Assembly: GCA_963580455.1 (NCBI GenBank) | Contig: OY756957.1 | Coordinates: 27,930,501 to 27,994,500 of the forward strand | Reading direction: 5' to 3' | Source: Euonymus europaeus | Taxonomy: Eukaryota > Streptophyta > Magnoliopsida > Celastrales > Celastraceae | Length of the DNA: 64,000 nucleotides | The notes under the pieces: generated by a model | Told to the model about the DNA's origin: nothing | What the model saw: only the letters and a program-made list of their open reading frames with translations | Databases searched by the model: none | In this document: positions 32,685 through 45,668 of the stretch, one piece after another | How positions within the stretch are numbered: position 1 is the stretch's first letter | Layout of the letters: each line of letters starts with the position of its first letter | Position numbers and translations under genes: made by a program

Positions 32685-34711
32685 GGTTTTTTTTTTTCGC
32701 TCCTCCTGTAATTTCTTCTAATTTCTCCTTTTCGGCTCTCTGTTTGGATTCGGAGAATCAAGGAGTTAATTAACAGATTGGGCCAAATGGCGGTTTGGGA
32801 TAACTTTAGAAAATTGTATAACCCTCAAGTGTCGGGGCGGGTTGGCCCAGAAACTCTGGCATATTTTCTTGCCCAATCCGGCCCGGACTCAAGTTTAAAG
32901 TGTCAAACCCAAGTCCAGCCTCGAACTAAGATCGGGCCGAATTTTTAGCCCAAACTCTTCCCACGGACCGAAAGACTACAACTAGCCAAACTCGTAGTAA
33001 GGCCTGAGGGCCCGGTGGCCCACCAGATCAGCTCTAGTTTTTATTATAATAAAGTAAAATAAAATCTAATTTCTATCCAAATATAAACTGGTGAGGGCCG
33101 CCACTCGCCAGCGGCCACCAACTTGAGTTAATGACGTGTCAATGCATCTTATCCAAAACTTTATTGGGTTGCTAACTTGCCATGGCGCTAAAAGTTTTGC
33201 CCAAATGGAATACACGCGGCAATATCTGGACATGACACGTATGCAAGAGTCTGATTTTGAAACCCTTCTGAGGACGAATTAGCACTTTCTAGAAAGGAAA
33301 AAGGAAACTTTTTATTTACTTTTTTCGTCATATTTTAATTTTTTTTTATTTTTTTTGAGATGTCCCAAAATGCATATTCATTTCAATTAATAAAAGTTAT
33401 TTTTTCTCATTTTTTCCTTATTTATCCTTAAACTTGAAAAGCTCAATAATCATGCACATTAATTATGGTGTCAAAATATTTATCATTATAAATAGGATAT
33501 AAACATTAAATTGAAAAAGAATTAAATATTTTATTAAACTGTATAAAAAAATGAAATAAAGTATTAAAATTGAGTGTATTTATTAGAGTGACAGCTGTGT
33601 CACCAACACGTAAAACTCCTATTAGCGGTTGCCGACATCACGAAGCTCCCATTCACATCGACCAGTCATTCCTTCTCCACTTCAAGTCCTATTCTTTTCG
33701 TTTTCTTTTGGACTCCGGTAGCTGGTAATAACGCCCGATCATGGACTTAGCCCAAAACGCCAAACACAGTCTCGAGTCTGAACTTCAAAATAGAATCCAA
33801 AAATTGACAATAAAGATATTTGCACTAATCTATTAAAAATTAATAAATATAAAATATGTGTTTTTTAATCCTTGGGTTCAAAAAATTCATTTGTTGAAAT
33901 TACAAACAAAATTATTATAAGTAGAGGTTAGAATAAATGTATTTATAATTTCTTAAAAATATTTTAATATATCCAAATGGTGATAAAGGAATAAATTTTA
34001 ATACAATTATCCAACATCAACCTTCAAAATTCAAAATAATCAAACAAAAAAAAATACATACAATCATCCAACATCAAATTTTATAATCTAAAATAATTAA
34101 CAATGAACAAAAATTAACAATTAACAATAGTTAATAAAATAACTTAAAGGTGATTATTATTTACTAGTATTGATTAACATCTAAACTTCTATATAATAAG
34201 TGTATATATATAAGTTATATAGGTATCATCGGGTTACTAACGAAGCGGGTTATGGGGCGAGTTGCGGGACTGATATGTCCCCACTCCATCTTGCATGGGG
34301 GTTGAATTTTTCTGCCCCATTCCCGCCCATCCCGTCCCAATGTTAAACCCTAATGCGGATTGAATTTTTCTGCCCCCATTCCCGTCCGTTTTCAAAGTAA
34401 ATTAAATATCAAATTTAGAAACAAAAGAATAGAAATATAGAAGCAAAAGAGATGCCCGTCTCTCGCCAAAGTAAAATAAACAAAAGAACATAGCTCTCAA
34501 AAAAACCAATTAAAGCAAATACGTGTTGAATTAAAACTTCTCATCATTTTAACAAACTACCTAAAATGCCCCTTCAAAATCCAAACACGCGTTAATATAA
34601 ATTTCTCTCATTGAATCTCCCACCAAACTCGTTTAAAGGAAATCTCCCAGAAAGTGAGTCAAGAATTAAAGAAACTAGACATAGTTTATCGAACAATAAC
34701 CACTGTGCGCG
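32685..34711. other. Divergent promoter region, MMTAG2 and MYB genes
   Basis: The flanking genes point away from each other, so both promoters lie here. There are no long frames. It includes a degenerate Stowaway-like element (33318-33585) and two GC-richer blocks (about 32820-33010 and 34240-34390) resembling decayed transposon sequence of uncertain class. An AATATAAAT sequence about 120 bp upstream of the MYB start is a candidate TATA box. Confidence 0.5.
33318..33585. mobile_element. Degenerate Stowaway-like MITE
   Basis: The interior (about 33357-33560) matches 47340-47530 of the intact Stowaway element for long stretches (TGTCCCAAAATGCAT, TTTCAATTAAT, TCATTTTTTCCTTATTTA). The terminal inverted repeats are eroded beyond recognition. 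Confidence 0.75.
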
Positions 34712-36940
34712 ATGATGGCTCAGCCGCTGTTGAGGCCACCGACTCAGTGGACTCGGATTGAGGACAAGCTGTTCGAGCAGGCTCTTGTTATGTACCCTGA
34801 AGAGTTGCCTGATAGGTGGCAGAAGATCGCCGATCATGTCCCTGGGAAGAGTTGTCAAGAAGTGAAGGAGCACTATGAGGCTTTGGTACATGACGTTTTG
34901 CAGATTGACTCTGGGAGAGTCGATTTGCCCAGTTACGCTGATGACGCCGACGAGTTGGGGAATTGGCAGCCGGAGCTGCAGCATCAGATATCCTTTGGAT
35001 CACCAAAAGCGAAGGAAGGTGAAAGGAAGAAAGGCACGCCGTGGACGGAGGAGGAACACAAGTATGTATGTCTGTTCATGACTTTATGTTCGGTTTTTGT
35101 GCTTGTTTATCTTTTTCTGTTGATATCCATATTACATCATTTCCGTTGAAGTTTTGGGTTATGATTCGATAAACCCCAAATTTGGATTTCAATTTTTTTT
35201 GGGTACTAGAGGTAGAGGTGCTGTGGGTATTCCTGGAATTTTGAATATATTCAATATAGGTAGGATTGACAGAATGGGGTTTTTCTTACCTTGATTTGAG
35301 GAGATTGATTTGGGGACATTTTGACGTTTCAACTTTCAAGGTCAAACTGAGATTTTGGGGTTTCTTTATTCAGAGCAAGTTGTTCATTAAATCCATATTC
35401 AGTCGTCTGATTCTCCGAGTAAATCTGATATTGTTTTATCTTGTGCAAAACATTCACTATATTTATTTCTCTAGTTTGCATCTAAGACCTTTTACGTTTC
35501 AAGAAATAATCAAATTGCTGACTTTTGAGCTGAATCATTTGATTGACTTTTGATGTCCAATCATCTGCAACTCATTTGTTTTCGGACTAACATAGGACCT
35601 ATCTTCTTCATATTATCATATGCCATCACTTTCTTCCTCTATCATCCAACAATTATGAAACTTGGTTCCCCTGTGACAACTTAGCTTGTACTTTTGAAAT
35701 CAATTCAATTGTTCCTCATAATTGTTGGGTCCAGAGATCCCCTGCGACTTATTGACCGTATCTAGTAAATGATATGGATGTAACTTGTGACAGTGTTGAT
35801 CCATTTTCTGTTGGGCCTTCATTTTGGTCAGACAATTGCTTTTAGAATCTTATTCTGCAAATCATTGTCACACATTTTAGGCACAATATTTTATCAGGTG
35901 ATGTTGAGGTTTAAATATAGAACTAAGGACCTTTTGTCCCCATTTCTATGATAGCTGCTAAAGTGATTTTGGCTATGGTGCTGATAATTGCTTTCTTGTT
36001 TGAACATTGCACAAATCTAAAATTTTGTACGAATATGATAAGAGAGTTGTGTTGGCCTGTTAGGAATGGGCTCCTACTGTTAAGATCTGATTGACTACAA
36101 AGATGAACGTATTAGGCCATTATGAAGAACTAGTGAGACTGAAATTGGTTTCCAAAGAAAATTGCGCTTTGTACTAGGGCTATTATTTTCGTTCCAGAAT
36201 TTTTTTGCGAATGGGTTCTGAGAAAATGGTGCTCTGTATTGGGGCTCTTGGTTCCATTAATTTTTTTTAGCGTAGTCTGGTTGTAGTTTCTGGAAAGTTG
36301 GAAAATTTCAAAATTCTCTGTTTTACATTTCTTCTTATCATATATAATTCTGTATGTTAATGTGGTAATTTTGAATCTTAGGGTTGTTTTTTGTGCCCAT
36401 GCTTCTCCAAATGGAGATTCTTACTAACATTCCACTCTTCTAACTTCTTTACTAGTTGTCATCCATAATATAACTCGTATAGTTCTAGAAAGTTATGCAG
36501 CATTGTCTGTGAGACCACCCTATCTATACATGAAGCTGATGTTTCATGTATGTTTTGGCAGATTGTTTCTAATTGGGCTTAAAAAGTTTGGCAAGGGAGA
36601 TTGGAGAAGCATTTCAAGAAATGTGGTTGTGACAAGAACACCAACTCAAGTAGCTAGCCATGCCCAGAAGTATTTTCTCCGCCAGAGTTCAGTGAACAAG
36701 GAGAGGAAAAGATCAAGCATTCACGATATCACCACAGTCGATAACTCGGTTCCTCAGCCTGCTGATGATCAAAATTGGGTTCCTCCACCTGCTGCTGACC
36801 AAAGCTGGGTTCCTTCACATGGTGATCAACTTCTTCAGATGGCTCAGCCTCAGCAGTTCCAACATTTGTCTCCACATCTGCAACAGCCGAATCAAGGAGT
36901 TCCAATGGACTATCAGGACTTCAGCATCCACCCAATGTAA
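34712..36940 (+). CDS. Two-repeat MYB transcription factor, DIVARICATA type (242 aa)
   Basis: Two exons, 34712-35061 and 36562-36940, joined in phase (729 nt). The first SANT/MYB repeat is at about residues 13-60 ([27 protein letters not shown]). The second is at about 109-163 ([30 protein letters not shown]) and ends in the [12 protein letters not shown] motif that defines the R-R or MYB1R class. The intron splits the second repeat after EEEHK. The C-terminus is rich in Gln, Pro and Trp, with a repeated NWVP/SWVP unit. A nuclear DNA-binding regulator; relatives act in floral asymmetry, salt or sugar responses, but the target here is unknown. Two adjacent ATGs (34712, 34715) could start. Confidence 0.94.
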
Positions 36941-37362
36941 ATAATACTTGCATACATTTGTGTATAGGAGTTGTGGGCTGCATTTGAAATCCCATTTGTA
37001 TATAACTGTTTTTGTTGTTGTTCTTTTAGCTGATACATAGGTAGGTGGTTTTGTGAAGCAAAATTGAAAGAAGTAGGGTGTTGTTTTTTCTTTGTTTCTT
37101 TGAATGAAATAGGTCAAATTGAAATTAGGGCAGTGGAATATTGTATACTATCTTAGCATTCACACATAATTTTCTTTTAGTTGTATACTATTTTGTGTAA
37201 AGTCCCTAGTGCTGATGCTTATAGTAATTGGGCCTTGCAAGAATTGGGCCAAGGTCCAATAAATTCCACAACTGGGTTTATATTGAAAGACCGTAATGGG
37301 TTGGACAACTCTTAGGCCATTTTGGATTTGATTTATATCGAACTAGGCCACTCTGGCTCAAT

Positions 37363-37739
37363 TAGGGGTGGCAAAATTTGTTTGTCATGCCTGTCCCGCC
37401 CTGATCTTTTGGTGAATATAAATATATATTAATGTATCATATATATTTATATAAAATTATATTAATCTTAAGTATTCAATAAAATAATCATATGTTATAT
37501 TGAATTCTTGATTAATTGAATATTAATTAAGTATTTTTGACAATGTAATAAATTAATGAATTAAAATCATATAAAATTTGAGTCATTTATCATTAATAAT
37601 TTAAAGTAGATTAACAAAATTTGACCATGGCGGGGCGAGGACCGGACATAATAAACTATCCCGAAAGGCGGGGCAGGGGAATAAGGCAGCGAGGGCGGGA
37701 CGGAGCTTCCCTATTCCGTCCACTCCACTGCCATGCCTA
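37363..37739. mobile_element. hAT-like non-autonomous element
   Basis: Left end TAGGGGTGGCA and right end TGCCATGCCTA are imperfect inverted repeats (9 of 11). They are flanked by GGCTCAAT (37355-37362) and AGCCCAAT (37740-37747), an imperfect 8-bp target duplication as expected of hAT. The interior is AT-rich with a GC-rich right arm and no transposase. Confidence 0.6.
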
Positions 37740-38369
37740 AGCCCAATAATAATCGGGTTGGTTAAGATCTCTGAAACGCGTGTGCACCCTTATAATTCTA
37801 CCATCGCTGGTTGCTATTCCGAATACATTTTAGAAGGACAATGAAAATGGGGTCTCAAAGATGCAAGAGCAGTGATTTGCCAACTATAGCACAATTTTTT
37901 GGTACCTAAAACCAATTATTAATATTATGTTCTTGAAAAGCTAGAGCTTTCACAAAAAGCATTTATTTATGACCTCTGATAGATCATTTTGATTCCATTG
38001 GTACATGAGGACTGGGAATATCACACATTGATTAATCAAAGAGAGATTTAACAACTAAAACAATGATCGATTCCTTTGAGATTCTTCATTTCTTCCAATG
38101 GGACAGAGCAATCAGAATAATCCCTAAAATGCCTTTCGTAATTTTTTTTCCTTAATGTTTTGACTATTCACAGGAACGTGAGAAGTAGATGAATAATCAT
38201 ATGCTTCTAGGAGTGGAATAATTTATTTGTAATTTAACAAGGCTCATTCGTTCTTTTTTCTCTTATAAATGGTCATACCTTCATCTGAACTCGAATTCGA
38301 ATCCGAGAGGTCCACAACATATATAATGAAAAATTCAGTTGAACAAACACTTTCTTAAGACTAACTAGA

Positions 38370-38904
38370 TGTTGATGCAATTTCCTGCACCAAGCGTAAT
38401 TAAATAAAGTAAAAAATACAAGTGTGTACGTGGTTCGGAAAATCGCCTATGTCCACGGATGTTTGAGCTTTTATTCAAGATGATGGTGGATTTCTACAGA
38501 ATGTTAGCTTCCGTTTGGTGGAGGATAGACGTAAATTTAAACATTTGGGCTTCTCTTTACACATTAGTTTATACGTTGTCAGACATATAATCAACCAAAC
38601 AGATGCTTAGAGTGAGAGAATTAACTCGTGTCCATGACCGGCTTGAAGTCTTCCTTTTATACAGATGAAATGTAACTACCCTGTCGATCGTGATTATCAT
38701 TTAATCTCTTACATTATTCTCTGGGAGGGGTTACAACTCTTAATCTTCAACCGTGAGAGCCATTAAGACAACCTTTTTCGTTACTCCTAGGTTGAGGCTC
38801 TTCCCTTACCTTGGGTTAAGTTGATCATCTGCCTGCTACCTAAATAGCTATCATAATTCGTCATCTGTGATGCTGACTAGGCATAACTTATTTTATCATT
38901 CACA
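38370..38904 (+). repeat. Probable solo LTR
   Basis: Starts TGTTGATGCA and ends ATTCACA. The flanks CTAGA (38365-38369) and CCAGA (38905-38909) match in 4 of 5. An internal stretch around 38422-38460 (GTGTACGTGGTTCGGAAAAT) is of a kind I recall from plant LTRs. No internal domain or partner LTR is seen. Confidence 0.5.
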
Positions 38905-40730
38905 CCAGATATAATAATTAAAAACAAAAAGACATTAATCAAATCCATATACATTTTTTGTCTGATCTAATCTTCCCCACCGCAACCATGTTTGACTCTC
39001 AATACCCTTAGATTAAGATATCTAACACTGATATTTGGATAACATAATCAATTAATCAGCAATACCCACATTTTTGGGTAGTTTGACCAGGTCAAGGTGA
39101 CCATATTTGCTGTAAAGTACAATCCTTTAAAATGATTTTTAAGTTACGTCATAGATTATTGTATTATAATAATAATAATTTAGCTGTAATGCATGCATGT
39201 CGAATATAACAGAAATTGGAGAAAGTATATATTAGTCAAATAGAAATCTTAAAAAACATTTAGGTTAGATTTTATTTGATCAACGTGCCTGTTGTGGTAG
39301 ACCATGTGACGTACAAAATAGGTTGAAAGTACAACCACGAGACTCGAGTTGCCACATCGCAATATATGCCTAACTATACTTTTTGGCCTAAACTATAATT
39401 ATTGCTATGACATGAGATTATGAGGAAAACTAATAATAATACTATTTACTTGTGATGACTCTTTAGTAACTTAGTTGATGAGTTAGATTGTATATAATCT
39501 CAAATTTTGAATTCGAACCTCATTTACACTTGTATGACATGGACTTAATTAACCAACATTCTTGAGTCAAATCATACGAACTTAAAAAGATTTTGATTTT
39601 CATTTTCACTGAAAGTGATATTCTTGTGATCACATGCTAGATTTTGTCCAAACTTATCATGTCGTTAAGTGAAAATTTTATGTACGCATGATCTGACGAC
39701 CCTATTTTCGACCGTCAGCGAAGGATCCCACATTCGCTTAATTGAGTAGTCGTCCTGAGTTTATAAGCGGGCACAATCCTCCTTTTGTCAAGCTAGCCTT
39801 TTAGGAGTTCATTAGGTGGGCACTTGTAACACCCAAGCTTGGGCGTCCATCCCCGTATCTGTGTTGTGTTCGTTAACTCACCTTAAATTTTTATTCTCCA
39901 TATCAATTTTTCAGGCCCATATAGAATATCTAAATATATATATATATACTTATATCATTATATGATATGGTTATCAATTATTAAAAAAAAAAGTGGATTA
40001 TTAAACTTGAATGTGTGTCCTGGTGATTAAGTGCCCACTTATGTCATTTTTGCTATGATTTTTTTTTTAGAGATGACTAATGGAACATTACATTTTTAAT
40101 AATTATTAAGATATTTACACCATTAAACATAGTTTTTAAAAAGGTAAAAGAAAATAATACTCAAGTACCAGGCTGGCCTGCCATCCCTAATATTGACAGA
40201 CTAGTCTAGTTTTGTTGCTGTAGTTGTAAATCTACAGTCCAAAAGTTGGGAACTGACAAATCTAGTACCAACTAACAGACCAAAAAAGAAATAAAAAAAT
40301 AAAGAACATTTAAATCTCAAATTTTCCAGCAAAAGAGGAATGGATAGATGGATATGAGAAACTGCATTGGGGGCCTCAACAAAGAAAAAGAAATCTTTCT
40401 CTAGTCCTACACACAAATACAGAATGTGGGGACCTAAATTTGCAGAAAATAATGAGAAGCTTCTTGACTGGTATTGGAGTCCATGAAAAAAGATGGTGCC
40501 CCATAACTTATAGATCTTTATATGTATAGCTCACTGCAGGCATCTCCACACTACTAGCTGGCCTATAGCTCTTTTCTTTGCAGGCTACTTATTATGAATG
40601 CATCCCTTTAAAATGTTATGATTGTTTGATTCAATTTTTACGGATATTATTTATGTTATGCAATGTATTTTGATAAATTAGAATTATTAGTACTTCAAAT
40701 GAAATTCATGTGTACGGTATCTTATATAGT

Positions 40731-40874
40731 CCTGAAATTTGAGTCTCTGATCTCGTTATCTCGTGTAAAAAAATAATCAATTATCATAAAAATTAATCAG
40801 CACCTGAAATTTGAGTCTCTGATCTCGTTATCTCGTGTAAAAAATAATCAATTATCATAAAAATTAATCAGCAC
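40731..40874. repeat. 72-bp tandem duplication
   Basis: Two adjacent, nearly identical copies beginning CCTGAAATTTGAGTCTCTGA (40731 and 40803). They differ mainly in the length of an A-run. Confidence 0.93.
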
Positions 40875-41595
40875 CGTATTATCAATTACTGTACGGTTTA
40901 AGGAATTTAGGGGCATGTTCAATATTAAAAAAAAAATATGTTACATGCCATAAAATTGTTACATGTTTAAAAAGACAAAAGAACTGTATATTTGCACACC
41001 TTGTTATAGTGGCAATTTCATTTCCATTGACGGGGTGATCCTCATACAGAGAGCAAGGCGCCCTTTCTCACAATAAATGCATGCTTATATTGCGTATCAT
41101 GCCCACGTGTCAACGCTACACATACGTGTTAGCCTTGTCGTTTACCCGACCCCAGCAAACAATGGACAAAGTTGGTTGCAACCATGAACCATTACTTGTC
41201 ATATCTGAATTAAATAAAATTTAAACATAAATTATATGGTCCAAATTCGGATTTAAAATAAATATTTTGTTTGATTTAAAATTATATTCGGGTCTAAAAA
41301 AAATTGTGAACAATTTAGTTGTCCGGACTCTAAATCAGATTGAATTATTGCTCAAATTTAAATCAATCATAATATAGTCTATTAAGTATATCCAAAAATT
41401 CAAACCAATCTGGATATGAACATTCAATCATAAACATCTTATATTGTCCGATTTAGATTAACATAAACTCGAATTACCATTACCTGAACCACAAAGTCGA
41501 GCCAGTAATTATAATGACAAAAACCGTTATTCAAATTAGTCAACCATGACCGTGGATTAACAATGGATATCGTCTGAATCAATGTTAATTTGTCA

Positions 41596-42174
41596 CCCTT
41601 TTAGTTATAACTAGGTGCACACCCGCGCTTTTGCATGGCTCATGTTTTATCTAAAAAAAGTTTGTATTATTCGTTTCATTTCTATTTTTATACTTTTCTA
41701 AAACAAATATGCATAAGTAATGGTTTTATTCTAGTTTTAAAGCTCGAGTGGAGATAATTGTAAAAACTCTCTCCCTTGCATCTGAGGTCCCTTTTAGTTA
41801 TAACTAGGTGCACACCCGCGCTTTTGAATGGCTCATGTTTTATCTCACAAAAATTTGTATTATTCGTTTCATTTCTATTTTTATACTTTTCTAAAACAAA
41901 TATGCATAAGTAATGGTTTTATTCTAGTTTTAAAGCTCGAGTAGAGATAATTGTAAAAACTCTCTCCCTTGCATATGAGGTCCCTTTTAGTTATAACTAG
42001 GTGCACACCCGCGCTTTTGAATGGCTCATGTTTTATCTCAAAAAAATTTGTATTATTCGTTTCATTTCTATTTTTATACTTTTCTAAAACAAATATGCAT
42101 AAGTAATGGCTTTATTCTAGTTTTAAAGCTCGAGTGGAGATAATTGTAAAAACTCTCTCCCTTGCATCATAGGT
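41596..42174. repeat. Three tandem 193-bp repeats, possibly Helitron ends
   Basis: Units start at 41596, 41789 and 41982 and are nearly identical. Each contains CTAGGTGCACACCCGCGC. On the minus strand each unit ends GCGCGGGTGTGCACCTAG followed by T, which fits the CTAG^T 3' end of plant Helitrons. Beyond the array, about 42233 read leftwards starts TCTATC..., a possible 5' TC terminus. The hairpin expected upstream of CTAG is weak, so class assignment is tentative. Confidence 0.9.
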
Positions 42175-42773
42175 GGCACATTGTGGAGCAGCTGTGACTG
42201 TGAGACTTCCATTATATATATAGATATAGATAGATAGATAAATGAATGATGCACTTTGAATTATCCTTCAAACCAAGCCTATGAAAATGAACTGAGGCCC
42301 AGCTGCTCGACACAAAGCTCATATCTATATAGTTAGACATTATAGTCATGTTACATCAAAAACTCATGACATTAACTTTGATACGCGTAAATTCTAACAG
42401 ACAATTAAAAAAAAGCTATTGAACCAAATCCGTTTTCGATTATGACTTTTGGAGAAGGTTACAAACTTAACCAATAAAAAATTACTTCATTTGCTTATAA
42501 AAGAAATACTTCATTCCACAAGGAAAAGGGGAACACAAAGAAAATTTGCCAAAAATATCAGATTTATTTGAGAGAAAACACATGACTCACTTGATCATCC
42601 GAACTTTCTTGTTCGGAACCCCTCCGAGGCTCCGACTATGAGACATCTTAAGTCTTTTATGAGTTTTACGGGCTTGTTGATGACACCCACATACTTTTTT
42701 TTTTTTTTTGGAAAATCAGCCCCCGCACTAATGATTTTGGATATTTTTAACCCTACTCATGCCCAATAATCTT

Positions 42774-43028
42774 TTATTAATCGGTTCGGATATCTTAAAC
42801 CCGACATTAAATATCAAAATCAATTCAAAACCGTGACGGATTTGAAAATAAAAACCAAAACTGTTTTTAAATCCTATAGATTGGTTATGGTTATGGGTAC
42901 AATTTCGGTTCGGGTACCCTTACCATTTATTAATTGATTTGGATATCTTAAACCCGACATTAAATATCAAAATCAACCTTGTGACGGATTTAAAAATAAA
43001 AATCAAAACTGTTTTTAAATCCCATATA
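42774..43028. repeat. Diverged repeat pair upstream of the transporter gene
   Basis: Blocks at about 42774-42880 and 42926-43028 share GATATCTTAAACCCGACATT and the following sequence. They lie 210-470 bp before the transporter start codon. Confidence 0.85.
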
Positions 43029-43145
43029 AATAATTTTCGAATTTTAAATGACCGTGCGATAGTGCAGGGATCGAGTTTTTTTTTTGCCCTTCCTATCCGT
43101 AATCAGTAGTTAAACAGTCCCGACTGCCACATTATTTCATTTTTT

Positions 43146-43153
43146 CTTTATAA
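43146..43153 (+). promoter_or_regulatory. Candidate TATA box of the CAT gene
   Basis: CTTTATAAAC lies about 90 bp upstream of the ATG at 43241, leaving room for a 5' UTR of about 60 bp. There is no direct evidence for the transcription start. Confidence 0.5.
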
Positions 43154-43240
43154 ACCTGATATCTCGCGTTCTCTTCCACGCCAACCCCAAACAAACACAA
43201 ACCAGAGAGAGGCTGTTGAGACTTGAGAGAGCATTCATCA

Positions 43241-45668
43241 ATGGAGAGCCATGGCTCTTCTTTCTCCAGCCTCCGATCCTATCTACGAGCCGTGGCAGAG
43301 ACACCGACTCGCCTAGCCCGCCGAGCCGGCTCAGTCTCCACCTCTTACGAAGAAATGAGTCGGGTCCGGGCACGCTCAGGCTCAAACATGCAGAGGACAC
43401 TCCGGTGGTACGATTTAGTCGGGTTTGGAATCGGAGGCATGGTTGGCGCTGGAGTCTTCGTCACCACTGGCCGTGCTAGTCGGCGCGATGCCGGCCCTGC
43501 GATTGTGGTTTCATATGCCATTGCAGGCCTCTGCGCGCTTCTGTCCGCCTTCTGCTACACAGAGTTCGCCGTCGACATGCCGGTAGCAGGTGGCGCCTTC
43601 AGTTACCTCCGCATCACTTTTGGTGAGTTCGCAGCCTTCTTAACCGGCGCGAATCTCATAATGGAGTACGCTTTATCCAACGCCGCCGTCGCCAGAGGCT
43701 TCTCCGGGTACTTTGGCACCGCGATTGGAGTCCCTGCATCGAATTGGAGACTGGTCATCGACGGACTCCCGAACGGCTTCAACGAAATCGATTTTGTCGC
43801 TGTAATTGTTGTCTTAACAATCACTCTGATCATCTGTTACAGGTAATTCGAAACGACACTAGTAGAGTACCTCCATTAACTCATTTGTTCCCAATCAATT
43901 TATCATGTGTATTTGGGATTTTTCCAGTACTCGGAACAGTTCGGTGGTGAACATGCTGCTGACAGCTCTGCACATGGTGTTTATAGTGTTTGTGATAGTA
44001 ATGGGGTTTTTGAAGGGAGACTGGAAGAACTTCACCGAACCCGGTGACCCGAATAGCCCATCCGGATTCTTTCCATACGGTGCTTCTGGTGTGTTCAATG
44101 GAGCAGCGACTGTCTACTTAAGTTACATCGGATACGACGCCGTTTCAACTATGGCCGAAGAAGTTCGCAATCCGGTCAAGGATATCCCTATCGGAGTTTC
44201 GGGCTCGGTTATCATTGTTTCTGTGCTCTACTGTCTCATGGCCGCTTCAATGTCCATGCTCCTCCCTTACGACATGGTACTGCTCTGCATCTTCTGCTGC
44301 TTAATGGAAAATGTTAATTAATTCAAGAATATTTCATATTTGTTTACTTATCTTGAAGTGACGAAATTGTCCTTGTGGTGCTGTTACAGATTGATACTGA
44401 TGCGCCGTTCTCGGCGGCGTTTACTGGGAAATCAGACGGTTGGAAATGGGTGTCGAACGTGGTAGGGGCGGGAGCTAGTTTTGGGATTTTGACATCGCTG
44501 TTGGTGTCAATGTTGGGGCAGGCGAGGTACATGTGTGTGATCGGACGGTCGAGCGTGGCCCCTGCATGGTTCGCCAGGGTCCACTTAAGGACATCCACGC
44601 CTGTCAACGCCTCCGCTTTTTTGGGTACGGTTTTATTATTCTAATTTTTTTTTTGGACAACTCATAACTGTTATCGATGACGGTTTATTGGGCTCAATGT
44701 AGCAGCATGTCTGGTTTTCGTCTGGTTTGCATCGAAATGTGCGCGTAGTTAAGTTTTTTCGGGTGGGTTTCCTAGGCTGAAACCGTTGTGGCATGGGACC
44801 TAGATGGATCTATTCAGCATATTCTTGGCTTCTTTCTAGTTTCTAGCATGAAAGAGTAATTTTGACTGCTTTGTTCTGACGGTTTGTATCAAATAGTTAT
44901 CAGAATAGGGTAATTCTGGCCTAAGTTTTAATGTGTGATGGATTCAGCAACCCAATTTGGAGATCGCTTTGATAAATGTCAATTGTTTGATTTGTTAATC
45001 CTTTTCAAGCCACATCATTTTCTACTTCTGACTTTTAATAATGCGGTGTTCGAGTGGCACTAGTAACATCATCTTTGGTTTCATTTTCAGGGATATTCAC
45101 TGCTGCAATCGCCCTTTTCACTGAACTTGATGTTCTTCTCGACCTAGTATCGATTGGCACGCTCTTTGTCTTCTACATGGTAGCCAATGCAGTAATATAT
45201 CGACGATACGTCGTGGTGGGAACGACTAATCCATGGCCAACACGGTCCTTCCTCTGCTCATTTTCCTTGACCTCCATTATGTTCACTCTCATATGGCAAT
45301 TAATGCCTTCTCGCGAGCCAAAAGCCCTTTTGCTCGGCGCATGTGCCGTGGTCGCAATCGCTGTTGTACAACTTTTTCAATGCACAGTCATTCAAGCCAG
45401 GAAGCCTGAGTTTTGGGGAGTACCCTTGATGCCATGGATTCCTTGCGTATCAATCTTCTTGAACATATTTTTGTTGGGGTCACTTGGTAGGGCATCCTAT
45501 GTGAGATTTATCTGCTTTTCAGCCATTGTAGTGGTTGTGTATGTATTGTACGGTGTTCATGCCAGTTTTGATGCTGAAGGAGATGGGTGCCTTAGTCAAA
45601 AGAATGTTATTGAGATCCCTGAGGCACCAGTGAAAAGCTTTGATGACCCTAATGATCTTAAAGTGTAA
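43241..45668 (+). CDS. Cationic amino-acid transporter, CAT6/7 type (587 aa)
   Basis: Four exons: 43241-43842, 43928-44276, 44390-44624 and 45091-45668, totalling 1764 nt in phase. APC-superfamily permease that moves amino acids across the plasma or an internal membrane, usually with protons. Seen: a Ser/Arg-rich cytosolic N-terminus, then LRWYDLVGFGIGGMVGAGVFV, VSYAIAGLCALLSAFCYTEF, VAGGAFSYLRITFGE, SYIGYDAVSTMAEEV, GQARYMCVIGRS and NIFLLGSLGRASYVRF, and many hydrophobic stretches spread along the chain, consistent with the 14 membrane segments of plant CATs. Residue-level similarity is highest, from memory, to Arabidopsis CAT6. The start is the ATG at 43241; upstream in-frame codons are not ATG. 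Substrate preference cannot be read from the sequence. Confidence 0.95.

Larger units (their letters stand above)
36941..43240. other. Repeat-rich gene-free spacer
   Basis: 6.3 kb without a credible gene. It holds the MYB 3' UTR (to about 37140), a hAT-like element (37363-37739), a probable solo LTR (38370-38904), a region near 39690-39860 that looks like decayed LTR sequence, tandem repeats at 40731-40874, 41596-42174 and 42774-43028, and the transporter promoter at the right end. Confidence 0.6.

Noticed and set aside
39680..39870. GC-richer block that might be a promoter or LTR end
   Set aside because: It resembles retroelement LTR sequence, but no boundaries, target duplication or partner could be found, so it is noted only in the spacer entry.
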